From Stigmatella erecta (lineage in GTDB: Bacteria > Myxococcota > Myxococcia > Myxococcales > Myxococcaceae): a stretch of DNA of 64,000 nt. The stretch lies in contig NZ_FOIJ01000018.1 of assembly GCF_900111745.1 (NCBI RefSeq), forward strand, positions 1 through 64,000. The letters run 5' to 3'. The notes under the pieces were generated by a model that was not told the DNA's origin, did no database searches, and saw only the letters and a program-made list of their open reading frames with translations. Positions within the stretch are counted from its first letter, which is position 1. The number at the start of each line of letters is the position of its first letter. Made by a program: the position numbers and the translations under genes. Shown piece after piece: positions 42,754 through 50,257 of the stretch.

Positions 42754-43890
42754 TCACGGGACAAGGCCTGTCTGTTTCAGCCGGACGAGCTGGTAGCCCC
42801 TGCCACCGGGGCCGAAGCCCTGGACATTGGCGAGCTGGAGGACCAGCAATCCCGAGGGCAGCTCGAAGTAGACGTCGGCACGCACGTTGGCGGTGGGGTC
42901 CAGGCGGGGGTAGCTGCGCAGCTCCCGCCACTCCACGCCATCGAGACTGCCCCAGACGTGCGCGCTCAACTCGGTGGGAGGATAGATGTCTCCGCCCGGC
43001 TCCCGGGCAATGCCCGCCACGAAGCCTCCCGCCTTCAGGGCATAGGTGGAGTACGCGGGGCCGGTGAGCTGAACCAGCGCGGCATACGTCCCATCCTGCG
43101 AGAGCTGGGCCATGTGCGGCCGCTGCGGCAGGTAGGTGATGTCCTGCCCGAAGAGCAGGCTGCCATCGCTGAGCGGCACCGCGTCGACCACGCACCCCTC
43201 CTGGCCTCCGAGGACACGCACCCACGAGCCGCCCGCGTCCACCGAGCGATAGGTGCCGGCCTTCTGGGGGGTGTCTCCGAAGAAGGCCCACAGGGCATGG
43301 TGTGCCGGATCCGCCGTCAGCCCGTGGCCGTGGCGGTGGCCGGTGAAGGTTTGCCGCACCGCCCAGGTGAGGCCCCGGTCCTTGCTGGCGTGGAGCCGGA
43401 TGGGCGTGTCCTGGGTGGTGAAGGACTGATACTCGAGGAAGTACACGGTGCCATCGAGCTCCGCGATGTTGTGGGGCGTGAGCATGCGGAAGTCGCCGAG
43501 CGAGAGGACCTCTTTCCAGGTGGCGCCGCCATCCGCGGAGCGGGAGAGGTATTGCAGGCCGTCGCGGCTGGTGTTGGCCAGCAGCGTGCCGTCGGCCAGC
43601 GCGGACATGACGCGGAAGGAGCCTCCCAGCGGGTGCCGTGCCTTGAAGCTCCAGGTCTGGGCGCCATCCGTGCTCGCATGGAGACGGCTGGTCGATTCAT
43701 CCATCTTCAGCGCATACGCCGTCCCCGAAGGAGCGACTGCCATGATCTGGTGCGTCGTGTTGGTGAGCACCACCTCCAGGCCAGGCTGGGCCAAGGGCGT
43801 GACGGGCTCCGCCGCGTGAAGGCTCGACGTGAAGAGCAGGCACCCCAGCAGGGTGACGTGAACCGGGAAACGCGCATCCAGTGGCATCAT
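42754..43890 (-). CDS. Exported beta-propeller (BNR/sialidase-like repeat) protein
   Basis: 378 residues. The signal peptide (PVHVTLLGCLLFTSSLHAA) is followed by repeats with Asp-box character: ASTDGAQTWSF, SRSADGGATWKEV, HASKDRGLTWAVR, SVDAGGSWVRV and GSLDGVEWREL. These predict a six- or seven-bladed propeller. The catalytic Arg triad of sialidases is not evident, so it is probably a binding rather than hydrolytic protein. The ATG at 43890 has AGGA five bases upstream; a GTG at 43917 is an alternative. Confidence 0.75.
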   Translation of the reverse strand: MMPLDARFPVHVTLLGCLLFTSSLHAAEPVTPLAQPGLEVVLTNTTHQIMAVAPSGTAYALKMDESTSRLHASTDGAQTWSFKARHPLGGSFRVMSALADGTLLANTSRDGLQYLSRSADGGATWKEVLSLGDFRMLTPHNIAELDGTVYFLEYQSFTTQDTPIRLHASKDRGLTWAVRQTFTGHRHGHGLTADPAHHALWAFFGDTPQKAGTYRSVDAGGSWVRVLGGQEGCVVDAVPLSDGSLLFGQDITYLPQRPHMAQLSQDGTYAALVQLTGPAYSTYALKAGGFVAGIAREPGGDIYPPTELSAHVWGSLDGVEWRELRSYPRLDPTANVRADVYFELPSGLLVLQLANVQGFGPGGRGYQLVRLKQTGLVP

Positions 43891-43996
43891 GAGCGTCCTG
43901 ATGGAGATGACGCGCACTGTTGGAAACCCTCCCTTCGGTAGGGGGTTCCCGTCACGGCCCGGAACTTGCGAATCCCCCTACGTGGAGGTGGCACCG

Positions 43997-45445
43997 ATGG
44001 GGATTCGTGCAGGGGCGGTGGGGGCAGGGCTGGCGTTCATGTCTGTGTTCGCGGTGGGTTGTAGTGATGAACCCAGGACAGTCGAGCCCCCGGAGCAACA
44101 GGAGCCCGGGCCCCCGCTGGGAAATGAAGTTCCCCCGGAGAGCCCGCCGCTTCCCCCCGGGGAGGACGGCACGCCCCCGGCCCCCGTGCCGGACGAGGAG
44201 ACGGAGCCCGGGCCAGACGAGCCTCAGCGCGCGGGGCCGTGGCCGGTGGAGGCCATGCTCGACTACACGCAGCGGTTTGGCACCGGGACACCGCAGAGCG
44301 TGGGGCTCGATGAAGGGCTGAACCTCTGGCTGCTCGATGGCGGCCGCATTGGCGTCTTGCGCCCGGGAGACACGGCCCCCACCTGGAGCTCCGGCATCGG
44401 CCAGGCGCGCCAGCCGTTCGGCCGGGAGTCGCTCGCGATCGGCTCGACGGTCATCTGCGGCGGAGAGGCCGGACGCGCCTACGTGGGCTACCGCGCCGCC
44501 GAGATGAAGCGCGCGGCGGGAATCTCCCAGCGCACGTACATCCCGGGCCCGGGGGAGGATGACTACACGCCCGAGCGCTATGCCGAGTACCAGAAGGGAG
44601 ATCTCGACGCGGTCCGCCTCCAGCCGGATGGGTCCGTCGTGCTGGAGGAGCACATCTGGCGCACCACGGGCTTGCCGAACGCGGGCAAGCAGCTCGGAAT
44701 CCACAACACGAATGACCTTCACTACGAGGAAGACCGCAGCATCCTGAACTGCGCCCGCGTGACGCGCGGCCCGCATCGCGGCGACCTCTATGTCACGACC
44801 AACCACGGGGTGACGCGCATCCAAGGGCTCACCTACAACAGCCACCGCCATCCCGGCTGGTACCTCATCACCGAGAAGCCGGACGGAACGAAGGCCGAGT
44901 CCCTGCAATGCCCGCCCATGTATGGGCTCGGCATCGCGAAGAACGGAGACGTCCTCGTCGCGAACGAGCAGATGCTGGGCGTCCTCGTCCCGAGCTCGCG
45001 GCTGGAGGACTGGGACCGGGAGAACACGTGGGCGGGCCCCACGCCCTGGACGTTCAAGGGCTTCAACGAAGCGCTCAACGGTCAGGCCGCGGATGATTAC
45101 TGGCGCGCCTTCGAGCAGACGGCCTCGGGCCGCTACTACCTGGGCAGCGCGGAGTTCGGCGTCTGGGCGATGACGCCCAGGTCGCGCTCCGCGGGGAACT
45201 GGTCGAAGCTCGCGGGGCTGCCGTCGGAGCGGATCCTCTCGCTCAAGGCGACGGACGATGGCGCGCTCTACATCGGGACGCAGGGCGCGGGCCTCTGGCG
45301 GCTGGAGCCGGACGGAGTGACGCTGGCCCAGGTGCCGCAGGTGGCCGGCCAGAGCGTCTTGCAGCTCGTCTACGAGCCCACGGTGACGCCGAGCATGCTG
45401 CTCGTCCTCACGGACCAGGGGCTGACCGTCCTCCGGGGACCCTGA
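43997..45445 (+). CDS. Lipoprotein with beta-propeller-like repeats
   Basis: 482 residues. The signal peptide ends MSVFAVGC; an acidic Pro/Glu-rich linker (about 22-75) follows. The rest shows propeller-type strands (QSVGLDEGLNLWLLDGGRIG, MYGLGIAKNGDVLVANEQML, ALYIGTQGAGLWRLEPDGV), similar to two-component-regulator propellers. GTGGAGGTGG lies before the ATG at 43997. It is divergent from the exported propeller gene at 42754. Ligand unknown. Confidence 0.72.
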   Translation: MGIRAGAVGAGLAFMSVFAVGCSDEPRTVEPPEQQEPGPPLGNEVPPESPPLPPGEDGTPPAPVPDEETEPGPDEPQRAGPWPVEAMLDYTQRFGTGTPQSVGLDEGLNLWLLDGGRIGVLRPGDTAPTWSSGIGQARQPFGRESLAIGSTVICGGEAGRAYVGYRAAEMKRAAGISQRTYIPGPGEDDYTPERYAEYQKGDLDAVRLQPDGSVVLEEHIWRTTGLPNAGKQLGIHNTNDLHYEEDRSILNCARVTRGPHRGDLYVTTNHGVTRIQGLTYNSHRHPGWYLITEKPDGTKAESLQCPPMYGLGIAKNGDVLVANEQMLGVLVPSSRLEDWDRENTWAGPTPWTFKGFNEALNGQAADDYWRAFEQTASGRYYLGSAEFGVWAMTPRSRSAGNWSKLAGLPSERILSLKATDDGALYIGTQGAGLWRLEPDGVTLAQVPQVAGQSVLQLVYEPTVTPSMLLVLTDQGLTVLRGP

Positions 45446-45458
45446 CGGGCCCCGCGCG

Positions 45459-46658
45459 TCAACCCGCGGCGGGCGGCACCGGGGGGAGGCTCAGGTGCCG
45501 CTCCTCGATGCGCGAGCCCGCCGCGAGCACGAGGATGCCCACGCCCAGCAGGGCCAGGGTCCACGGCAGGGACCACTCGGCGAGCAGACCGATGAGGGGA
45601 TTCATCACCACGATGCCCAGCGTGCGCACCATTGACACGAAGGAGAGCACGGTGGCCCGCCGCTCCGAGGGCACGTGGTGGTTGATATAGGCGCTGAACA
45701 GGGGGATGCGCGGCAGGCTGAAGGTGAAGCCCAGCACGATGCCCAGGATGACGAGCGGCAGCCACCGGGTGGCCGAGAGCAGCAGGAAGCTCAGGCCGGT
45801 GAGGACGCTGGCCGCGAGCAGGAGCCGGCGCATGGAGCCGCTCCAGCGCTCCAGCCGCGCGGTGTTGCCCAGAAAGACGATCTGCCCCAGACACGATAGG
45901 GCATGCACGATGCCGAAGAAGCGCAGGGGCATCCCGGCGCGCTCCAGCAGGGGCTGGAACAGCCAGATGATTCCCCAGGCGAGGGCGTTGGTCAGGGCCA
46001 GCTCGATGGCGAGCAGCAGGACCACCTTGTGGCCGAGGAAGTAGCGGCCCCCCTCGGTGAGGATGCGCAGGTAGGGGACGCGGCCCGGAGCCTGCTGGGC
46101 CTGGATGGCGGGCTCGTGCAGGGTGAGCGAGAGCAGGCAGGCGAGGGCGGCGGGAATCGCATAGGCCGCCATGGGCGCGCTCATGCCGAAGGTGCTGGCG
46201 ATGAAGCCTCCCGCGAGGGTGGCGGTGATGATGCCGCCGAGCTTGAAGGACTCCATGCGGCCGAGCACCTGGGGCGCGCGCTCCGCCTGTCCGCTCGCCT
46301 TGAGGCTGTCATAGGCGAGCGCCTCGTCGGCGCCGGAGTGGAGGGTGTAGGCGATGGCGAAGAGCGCCTCGGCGGCCATGAACACGCCGAAGGAGGGCCG
46401 CGACACGTAGAGCAGGGCCGCGCCCAGGCCCACGGCGCTGCCGAGCGCCAGGGACACCTTGCGCCCGAGGAAGTCCGCCACGGTGCCCGTGGGCACCTCG
46501 AAGAGGAAGTTGCACAGGAAGAACCAGGCGTTGAGGTAGAGCACCTGCGCCAGCGAGAGGCCGCCCCATTGCGTGTAGAACGGCACGAGGACGGCGGCGA
46601 AGAAGTGCATCCAGAACAGCAGCCGGATGACCTGGAGCTTCCAGAGATTGGACCTCAC
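45459..46658 (-). CDS. Major facilitator superfamily transporter
   Basis: 399 residues with about 12 membrane helices. The loop 2-3 motif A reads GTVADFLGRKVSLALGS. Other helical blocks include AAEALFAIAYTLHSGADEAL and GIVLGFTFSLPRIPLFSAYI. This resembles drug-efflux-type MFS proteins, but the substrate is unknown. The GTG at 46658 is chosen because GGGAGAG lies seven bases upstream and it gives a normal N-terminus; the open frame continues without transporter-like sequence. It converges with the propeller lipoprotein gene. Confidence 0.87.
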   Translation of the reverse strand: MRSNLWKLQVIRLLFWMHFFAAVLVPFYTQWGGLSLAQVLYLNAWFFLCNFLFEVPTGTVADFLGRKVSLALGSAVGLGAALLYVSRPSFGVFMAAEALFAIAYTLHSGADEALAYDSLKASGQAERAPQVLGRMESFKLGGIITATLAGGFIASTFGMSAPMAAYAIPAALACLLSLTLHEPAIQAQQAPGRVPYLRILTEGGRYFLGHKVVLLLAIELALTNALAWGIIWLFQPLLERAGMPLRFFGIVHALSCLGQIVFLGNTARLERWSGSMRRLLLAASVLTGLSFLLLSATRWLPLVILGIVLGFTFSLPRIPLFSAYINHHVPSERRATVLSFVSMVRTLGIVVMNPLIGLLAEWSLPWTLALLGVGILVLAAGSRIEERHLSLPPVPPAAG

Positions 46659-46688
46659 GCGCGTTCTCTCCCGGGATAGACTGGCGGC

Positions 46689-47729
46689 ATGCTGCGTGTC
46701 CTCGTGCTGCTGTCCTCCGCCGCCGTGGCCCAGACCCCTGTGTCCACCGCCGTGCCGGTGGAAGAGAAGCTGCCCTTCGTGACGGCCCTGCACTTCGAGA
46801 ACGATGTGCTGGCGCAAAGCGACCGCTTCTACACCACCGGCCTCCGGCTGGAACATCATGGCGAGTACGGCACCTGCCGCAAGCTCGCCTTCGCGCTCGG
46901 CTTTCCGGACGCTGTGGACCACCGCTACCCCTGCGGCGTCTCGCTGTCCCAGAACATCTATACGCCCAGCGACATCACCCCGCCGGAGGGCGAGACGCCC
47001 TGGCCCAACCCGGAGGACCGGCCTTACGGCGGCTGGCTCCACGCGGGGCTGCTCTTCCAGCACCTGGCCGCCGCCGAGGCTCCCACCCGCTCGTCGCGGC
47101 TCACGCTGGAGGCCACCGTGGGCGTCACCGGCCCGGCATCGGGCGCGGAGCACGTCCAGCGCGGGGTTCACTCGGCGCTGCGGCGCCTCTTCGGGCCGGA
47201 CACGGCCCGGGACCCCATCGGCTGGGAGGCGCAACTGCCCACCGAGCCCACCTTCCACCTCTCCGCGCTCCGCGAGCAGCCCCTGCTCTGGAGCCCCTTC
47301 GTGGACGCGGCCTGGTCCGCGGGAGCCATGCTGGGTACGGTCTTCACGAATGCCAGCGCAGGCGCCACGGTGCGCGTGGGGCGGCTGGCCCGGCCGTTCG
47401 GGCTGGCCCCCCTCATGCCGTCCATCCGCCAGGCGCTGCGCGCGCAGCAGGCTCCCCCGGAGCGCACCTGGGAAGCGTACGTCTTCGCCCGGGGGCAGGT
47501 GCGGCTGGTGGCGCGCAACCTGTTCCTGGACGGGACCCTCTTCCGCAAGAGCCTGAGCGTCCGCAAGGCGCCCGTGGTGGGTGACACCGAGCTTGGCGGG
47601 GCCGTGCGCACGCGCCACTTCCAGGCCACCCTGAGCATGGTCTTCCGGTCCCAGGAGATGGCCGAGCCGCCCGATTCCCGGCTGGGAGGCCACCGGTTCG
47701 CGCAACTCCAGCTCGCGTACTTGCGATAA
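46689..47729 (+). CDS. LpxR-like lipid A deacylase (outer membrane)
   Basis: 346 residues. A signal peptide (MLRVLVLLSSAAVAQ) is followed by an outer-membrane beta-barrel. The LpxR/DUF2219 signature is HFENDVLAQSDRFYTTGLRL, which contains the calcium and oxyanion Asn-Asp and Thr positions. DRPYGGWLHAGLLF follows, with further alternating strands, and the protein ends in an aromatic/hydrophobic-rich strand (RFAQLQLAYLR). LpxR removes the 3'-acyloxyacyl chain of lipid A in a calcium-dependent way. It is divergent from the MFS gene. Activity in this organism is inferred from motif alone. Confidence 0.82.
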   Translation: MLRVLVLLSSAAVAQTPVSTAVPVEEKLPFVTALHFENDVLAQSDRFYTTGLRLEHHGEYGTCRKLAFALGFPDAVDHRYPCGVSLSQNIYTPSDITPPEGETPWPNPEDRPYGGWLHAGLLFQHLAAAEAPTRSSRLTLEATVGVTGPASGAEHVQRGVHSALRRLFGPDTARDPIGWEAQLPTEPTFHLSALREQPLLWSPFVDAAWSAGAMLGTVFTNASAGATVRVGRLARPFGLAPLMPSIRQALRAQQAPPERTWEAYVFARGQVRLVARNLFLDGTLFRKSLSVRKAPVVGDTELGGAVRTRHFQATLSMVFRSQEMAEPPDSRLGGHRFAQLQLAYLR

Positions 47730-47809
47730 GCTGCGCAGGCTCCCCTGCTGGGTACCCCTCCCGCTCGGGACATTCCCACATCCCCCTTGTGTCGCTGGAG
47801 GCGTTCTTC

Positions 47810-48694
47810 ATGAAGAAGCTGCTCTACGCTGTCGTGTTCGCGCTGACCGTCCTGGTGGTTCCGGAAGCTTCGGCCACCAACTACACCCTGTGGATTCACG
47901 GCAAGAACGGCGGCGGCACCCAGATTGGCAATTACAACGACTTCAGCAACTGGGGTCCCAGCAGCACCGCGGCGGGCGTGAACAAGAAGGCGGTGAACTG
48001 GAACGGGTCGCAGCAGATTGGCGGCCAGAACGGCTACATCCGGAACGCGCTGGACTGTTTCTGCACGGGAGACAACTGGTGCACCATCGCCGTGCACAGC
48101 GCCGGGAACCTGCAGATTGGCTACGCGCTGGCGCTCCACGGTGGCACGGCGCGTTACAAGAAGAACGCCACCCCCAACGCCAGCGGCGTGTGCGGCAACA
48201 CCGATGGCACCACGCAGACGGGCTGGAACATCAGGCGGGTGTACGTGGCCTCGGGGGCCGGCGGTGGCAGCGAACTGGCCGACGCGGGGGAGTGGGCGGT
48301 GAAGGACCCCATCGTGGGGGACCTGGTCACCACCACCGCGCGCTCGATGTATGACCACAACGCCACGCGCGCCAAGACGTTCTACATGTACGCGGGCGCC
48401 AAGGGGACGTTCTACGCGGCCATCCTGGATGGCCAGGATGACGAGGCCGTCGCCTACCACTCCACGGGCGGCGTCTCGGGCAGCTCGGGCGGCGCCTATT
48501 GCAACCCGGGTGACTGGTTCTGCGATGGCACGCTGAATACCGGCACCAACGCGTGCAGCAACGGCAAGGCCAAGTGGAGCTACCACTCGGTGGCCCTGCG
48601 CGATGATGCCGAGGCCTACAACCACCACGGCGCCGGCAACTGGGCGGGCATCGTCGGGCCCGTCCGCGCGGATGTCGTCAAATACTCCTACTGA
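47810..48694 (+). CDS. Secreted protein, possible alpha/beta-hydrolase fold
   Basis: 294 residues. Signal peptide MKKLLYAVVFALTVLVVPEA, probable cut after ASA. The mature N-terminus NYTLWIHGKNGGGTQIG looks like a hydrolase strand with an oxyanion-hole HG, and CTIAVHSAGNLQIGYAL resembles a nucleophile elbow (V-H-S-A-G). A His near the end (YNHHGAGNWAGIVG) could complete a triad. Several Cys pairs (CFCTGDNWC, YCNPGDWFC) suggest disulphides. GGAGG lies eight bases before the ATG. The fold call is tentative and no subfamily is recognised. Confidence 0.6.
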   Translation: MKKLLYAVVFALTVLVVPEASATNYTLWIHGKNGGGTQIGNYNDFSNWGPSSTAAGVNKKAVNWNGSQQIGGQNGYIRNALDCFCTGDNWCTIAVHSAGNLQIGYALALHGGTARYKKNATPNASGVCGNTDGTTQTGWNIRRVYVASGAGGGSELADAGEWAVKDPIVGDLVTTTARSMYDHNATRAKTFYMYAGAKGTFYAAILDGQDDEAVAYHSTGGVSGSSGGAYCNPGDWFCDGTLNTGTNACSNGKAKWSYHSVALRDDAEAYNHHGAGNWAGIVGPVRADVVKYSY

Positions 48695-48708
48695 AACACC
48701 AGGACCGG

Positions 48709-48748
48709 GAAAGACGGCTTTTAAGGTATAACCTCTTAAGCGTCTTTC
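48709..48748 (+). terminator. Terminator hairpin after the secreted hydrolase-like gene
   Basis: GAAAGACGGCTTTTAAGGT pairs with ACCTCTTAAGCGTCTTTC, with small internal mismatches and a 3-base loop, followed by the pyrimidine-rich TCTTTCCC. Outer bases (CCGGGA / TCCCGG) extend the pairing into the ribosome-binding region of the next gene, so it may also influence that gene. Confidence 0.55.
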
Positions 48749-48768
48749 TCTTTCCCGGGAGTTCAGGC

Positions 48769-50202
48769 ATGCGCGCGTCGTGGCGATCCACCCTGCTGAC
48801 GGTGATGTTGGGTTCGGTCTTGGCGGAGGGTGCCGCGTTCGCGGAAGCCGCGGCGGAGCCGCTCCCGGTGGAGGCCGGGCCCCAGCGCTGGGCGGAGGCG
48901 CTGGCCACGGGCGAAGGCGCGGGCGACATCGTGCGCACACGGGAGGGGCTGCTGTACGAGCCCTTCGCCGTGATGCGCAGGTCCGAGGGCTTGGAGCGGC
49001 TGACGGGCCTCTACACGTTCCCGGCGCGCACGCTGGATCGGACCGTGGACACGTTCCGGCCGAGCATTCAGGCGTCCATGACGCGGGGGATGGGCGTGGA
49101 GGTGGACGTGCGCGTGCGCGCTCCCGGGGGTGCCTGGAGCGAGTGGCGCACGGCGAACCCGGGAGAGGCCGTGCGGCTGCCCCGGGCCGGTACGGAGGTG
49201 CAGGTCCGGCTGGCGCTCGTGGCGGATGAGCACGGCCGGGGCCCGGTGGTGCAGGGGGTGGAGCTGGAAGGGTGGCACGAGGGCCACGGCGCCGGAGAGG
49301 ACTTCCAGACGCTGGCGCCCTTGAGCTACCGCGTCTTCGCCACCCGCGAGGGGCTGGTGGGCGGCACCACGGCCAACGGCCACGTCATCAAGAGCAACGA
49401 CCGCTTCGTGGCGCTGCCGTCCCGCCGGGGGCTCGCCTCCAACGGGGGCTCCGAGTACCAGGTGCGCGTCTGCTACGCGAAGACGTCGAAGTGCGCGACG
49501 GCCTCCGTGTGGGACGTGGGGCCCTGGAACACGAAGGATGACTACTGGAACCCGTCCAGCGTGCGCGAGTCGTGGAAGTCCTTGCCGCAGGGCAAGCCGG
49601 AGGCGCAGGCCGCGTACCAGGACGGCTTCAACGGAGGGTTGGATCAATTCGGGCGCCGGCCGTCGAACCCCGCGGGCATCGACATCGCGGACGGGACGTT
49701 CTGGATCGACCTGGGGATGACGAACAACGACTGGGTGGACGTGACGTACCTGTGGACCTCGGGCGGAGGCACGCCCACGGGCCTGGTCGTTGACAGCAAC
49801 AACGCGAACAACGACCAGGCGAAGGGCTACATCCAGCTCACGGGCACGAGCTGGGCCTCCTCCACGAACGTGACGGGCTACTACGGCAACAGCTACCTGG
49901 TATCCCCCGGCGCGGCCGTGTCAGAGCCGGCGACGTTCTGGTTCTACCTGCCGGCGGCGGGCACGAAGACGGTGGATGCGTGGTGGACGGCGGCATCGGA
50001 CCGCTCGGCGGCGGCGCCCTTCATCATCGTGAACGCAGCGGGCACGCAGCTGGCAAACGTGAAGGTGAACCAGCAGGTCAACGGCGCCCGGTGGAACACG
50101 CTCGGCACGTGGAGCTTCCCAGCGGGCTGGAACAAGGTCCAGCTGAGCCGCTGGGTGACCGCGGGCACCTACGTCGTCGCGGACGCCATCCAGGTCCGGT
50201 AG
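48769..50202 (+). CDS. Secreted protein with golvesin C-terminal-like domain
   Basis: 477 residues. A signal peptide (about 1-26, MRASWRSTLLTVMLGSVLAE) is followed by a beta domain with EWRTANPGEAVRLPRAGTEV. A middle domain resembles those of extracellular hydrolases (VWDVGPWNTKDDYWNP, NPAGIDIADGTFW, NNDWVDVTYLW). The golvesin-type C-terminal domain (about 350-477; FWFYLPAAGTKTVDAWWTA, SFPAGWNKVQLSRWV) probably binds polymer or cell wall. No catalytic residues could be assigned. The last 84 bases of the gene recur beyond the subtilase gene at 53290-53374. Confidence 0.72.
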   Translation: MRASWRSTLLTVMLGSVLAEGAAFAEAAAEPLPVEAGPQRWAEALATGEGAGDIVRTREGLLYEPFAVMRRSEGLERLTGLYTFPARTLDRTVDTFRPSIQASMTRGMGVEVDVRVRAPGGAWSEWRTANPGEAVRLPRAGTEVQVRLALVADEHGRGPVVQGVELEGWHEGHGAGEDFQTLAPLSYRVFATREGLVGGTTANGHVIKSNDRFVALPSRRGLASNGGSEYQVRVCYAKTSKCATASVWDVGPWNTKDDYWNPSSVRESWKSLPQGKPEAQAAYQDGFNGGLDQFGRRPSNPAGIDIADGTFWIDLGMTNNDWVDVTYLWTSGGGTPTGLVVDSNNANNDQAKGYIQLTGTSWASSTNVTGYYGNSYLVSPGAAVSEPATFWFYLPAAGTKTVDAWWTAASDRSAAAPFIIVNAAGTQLANVKVNQQVNGARWNTLGTWSFPAGWNKVQLSRWVTAGTYVVADAIQVR

Positions 50203-50222
50203 CGCAAAAACGCACGGTAGCC

Positions 50223-50257
50223 AACATGTGCTCCCCTGAACTCCGGGAGCACATGTT
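50223..50257. terminator. Bidirectional terminator between convergent genes
   Basis: A perfect 13-bp inverted repeat (AACATGTGCTCCC / GGGAGCACATGTT) with a 9-base loop, followed by ATTTTAT on the plus strand. The minus strand has GTTTTTGCG further on. The right arm overlaps the stop codon of the subtilase gene (50256-50258). It terminates the golvesin-domain gene and probably the subtilase gene too. Confidence 0.8.

Noticed and set aside
42754-43890. A catalytic sialidase
   Set aside because: Asp-box-like repeats are there, but the Arg triad and the Tyr/Glu pair of sialidases could not be located.
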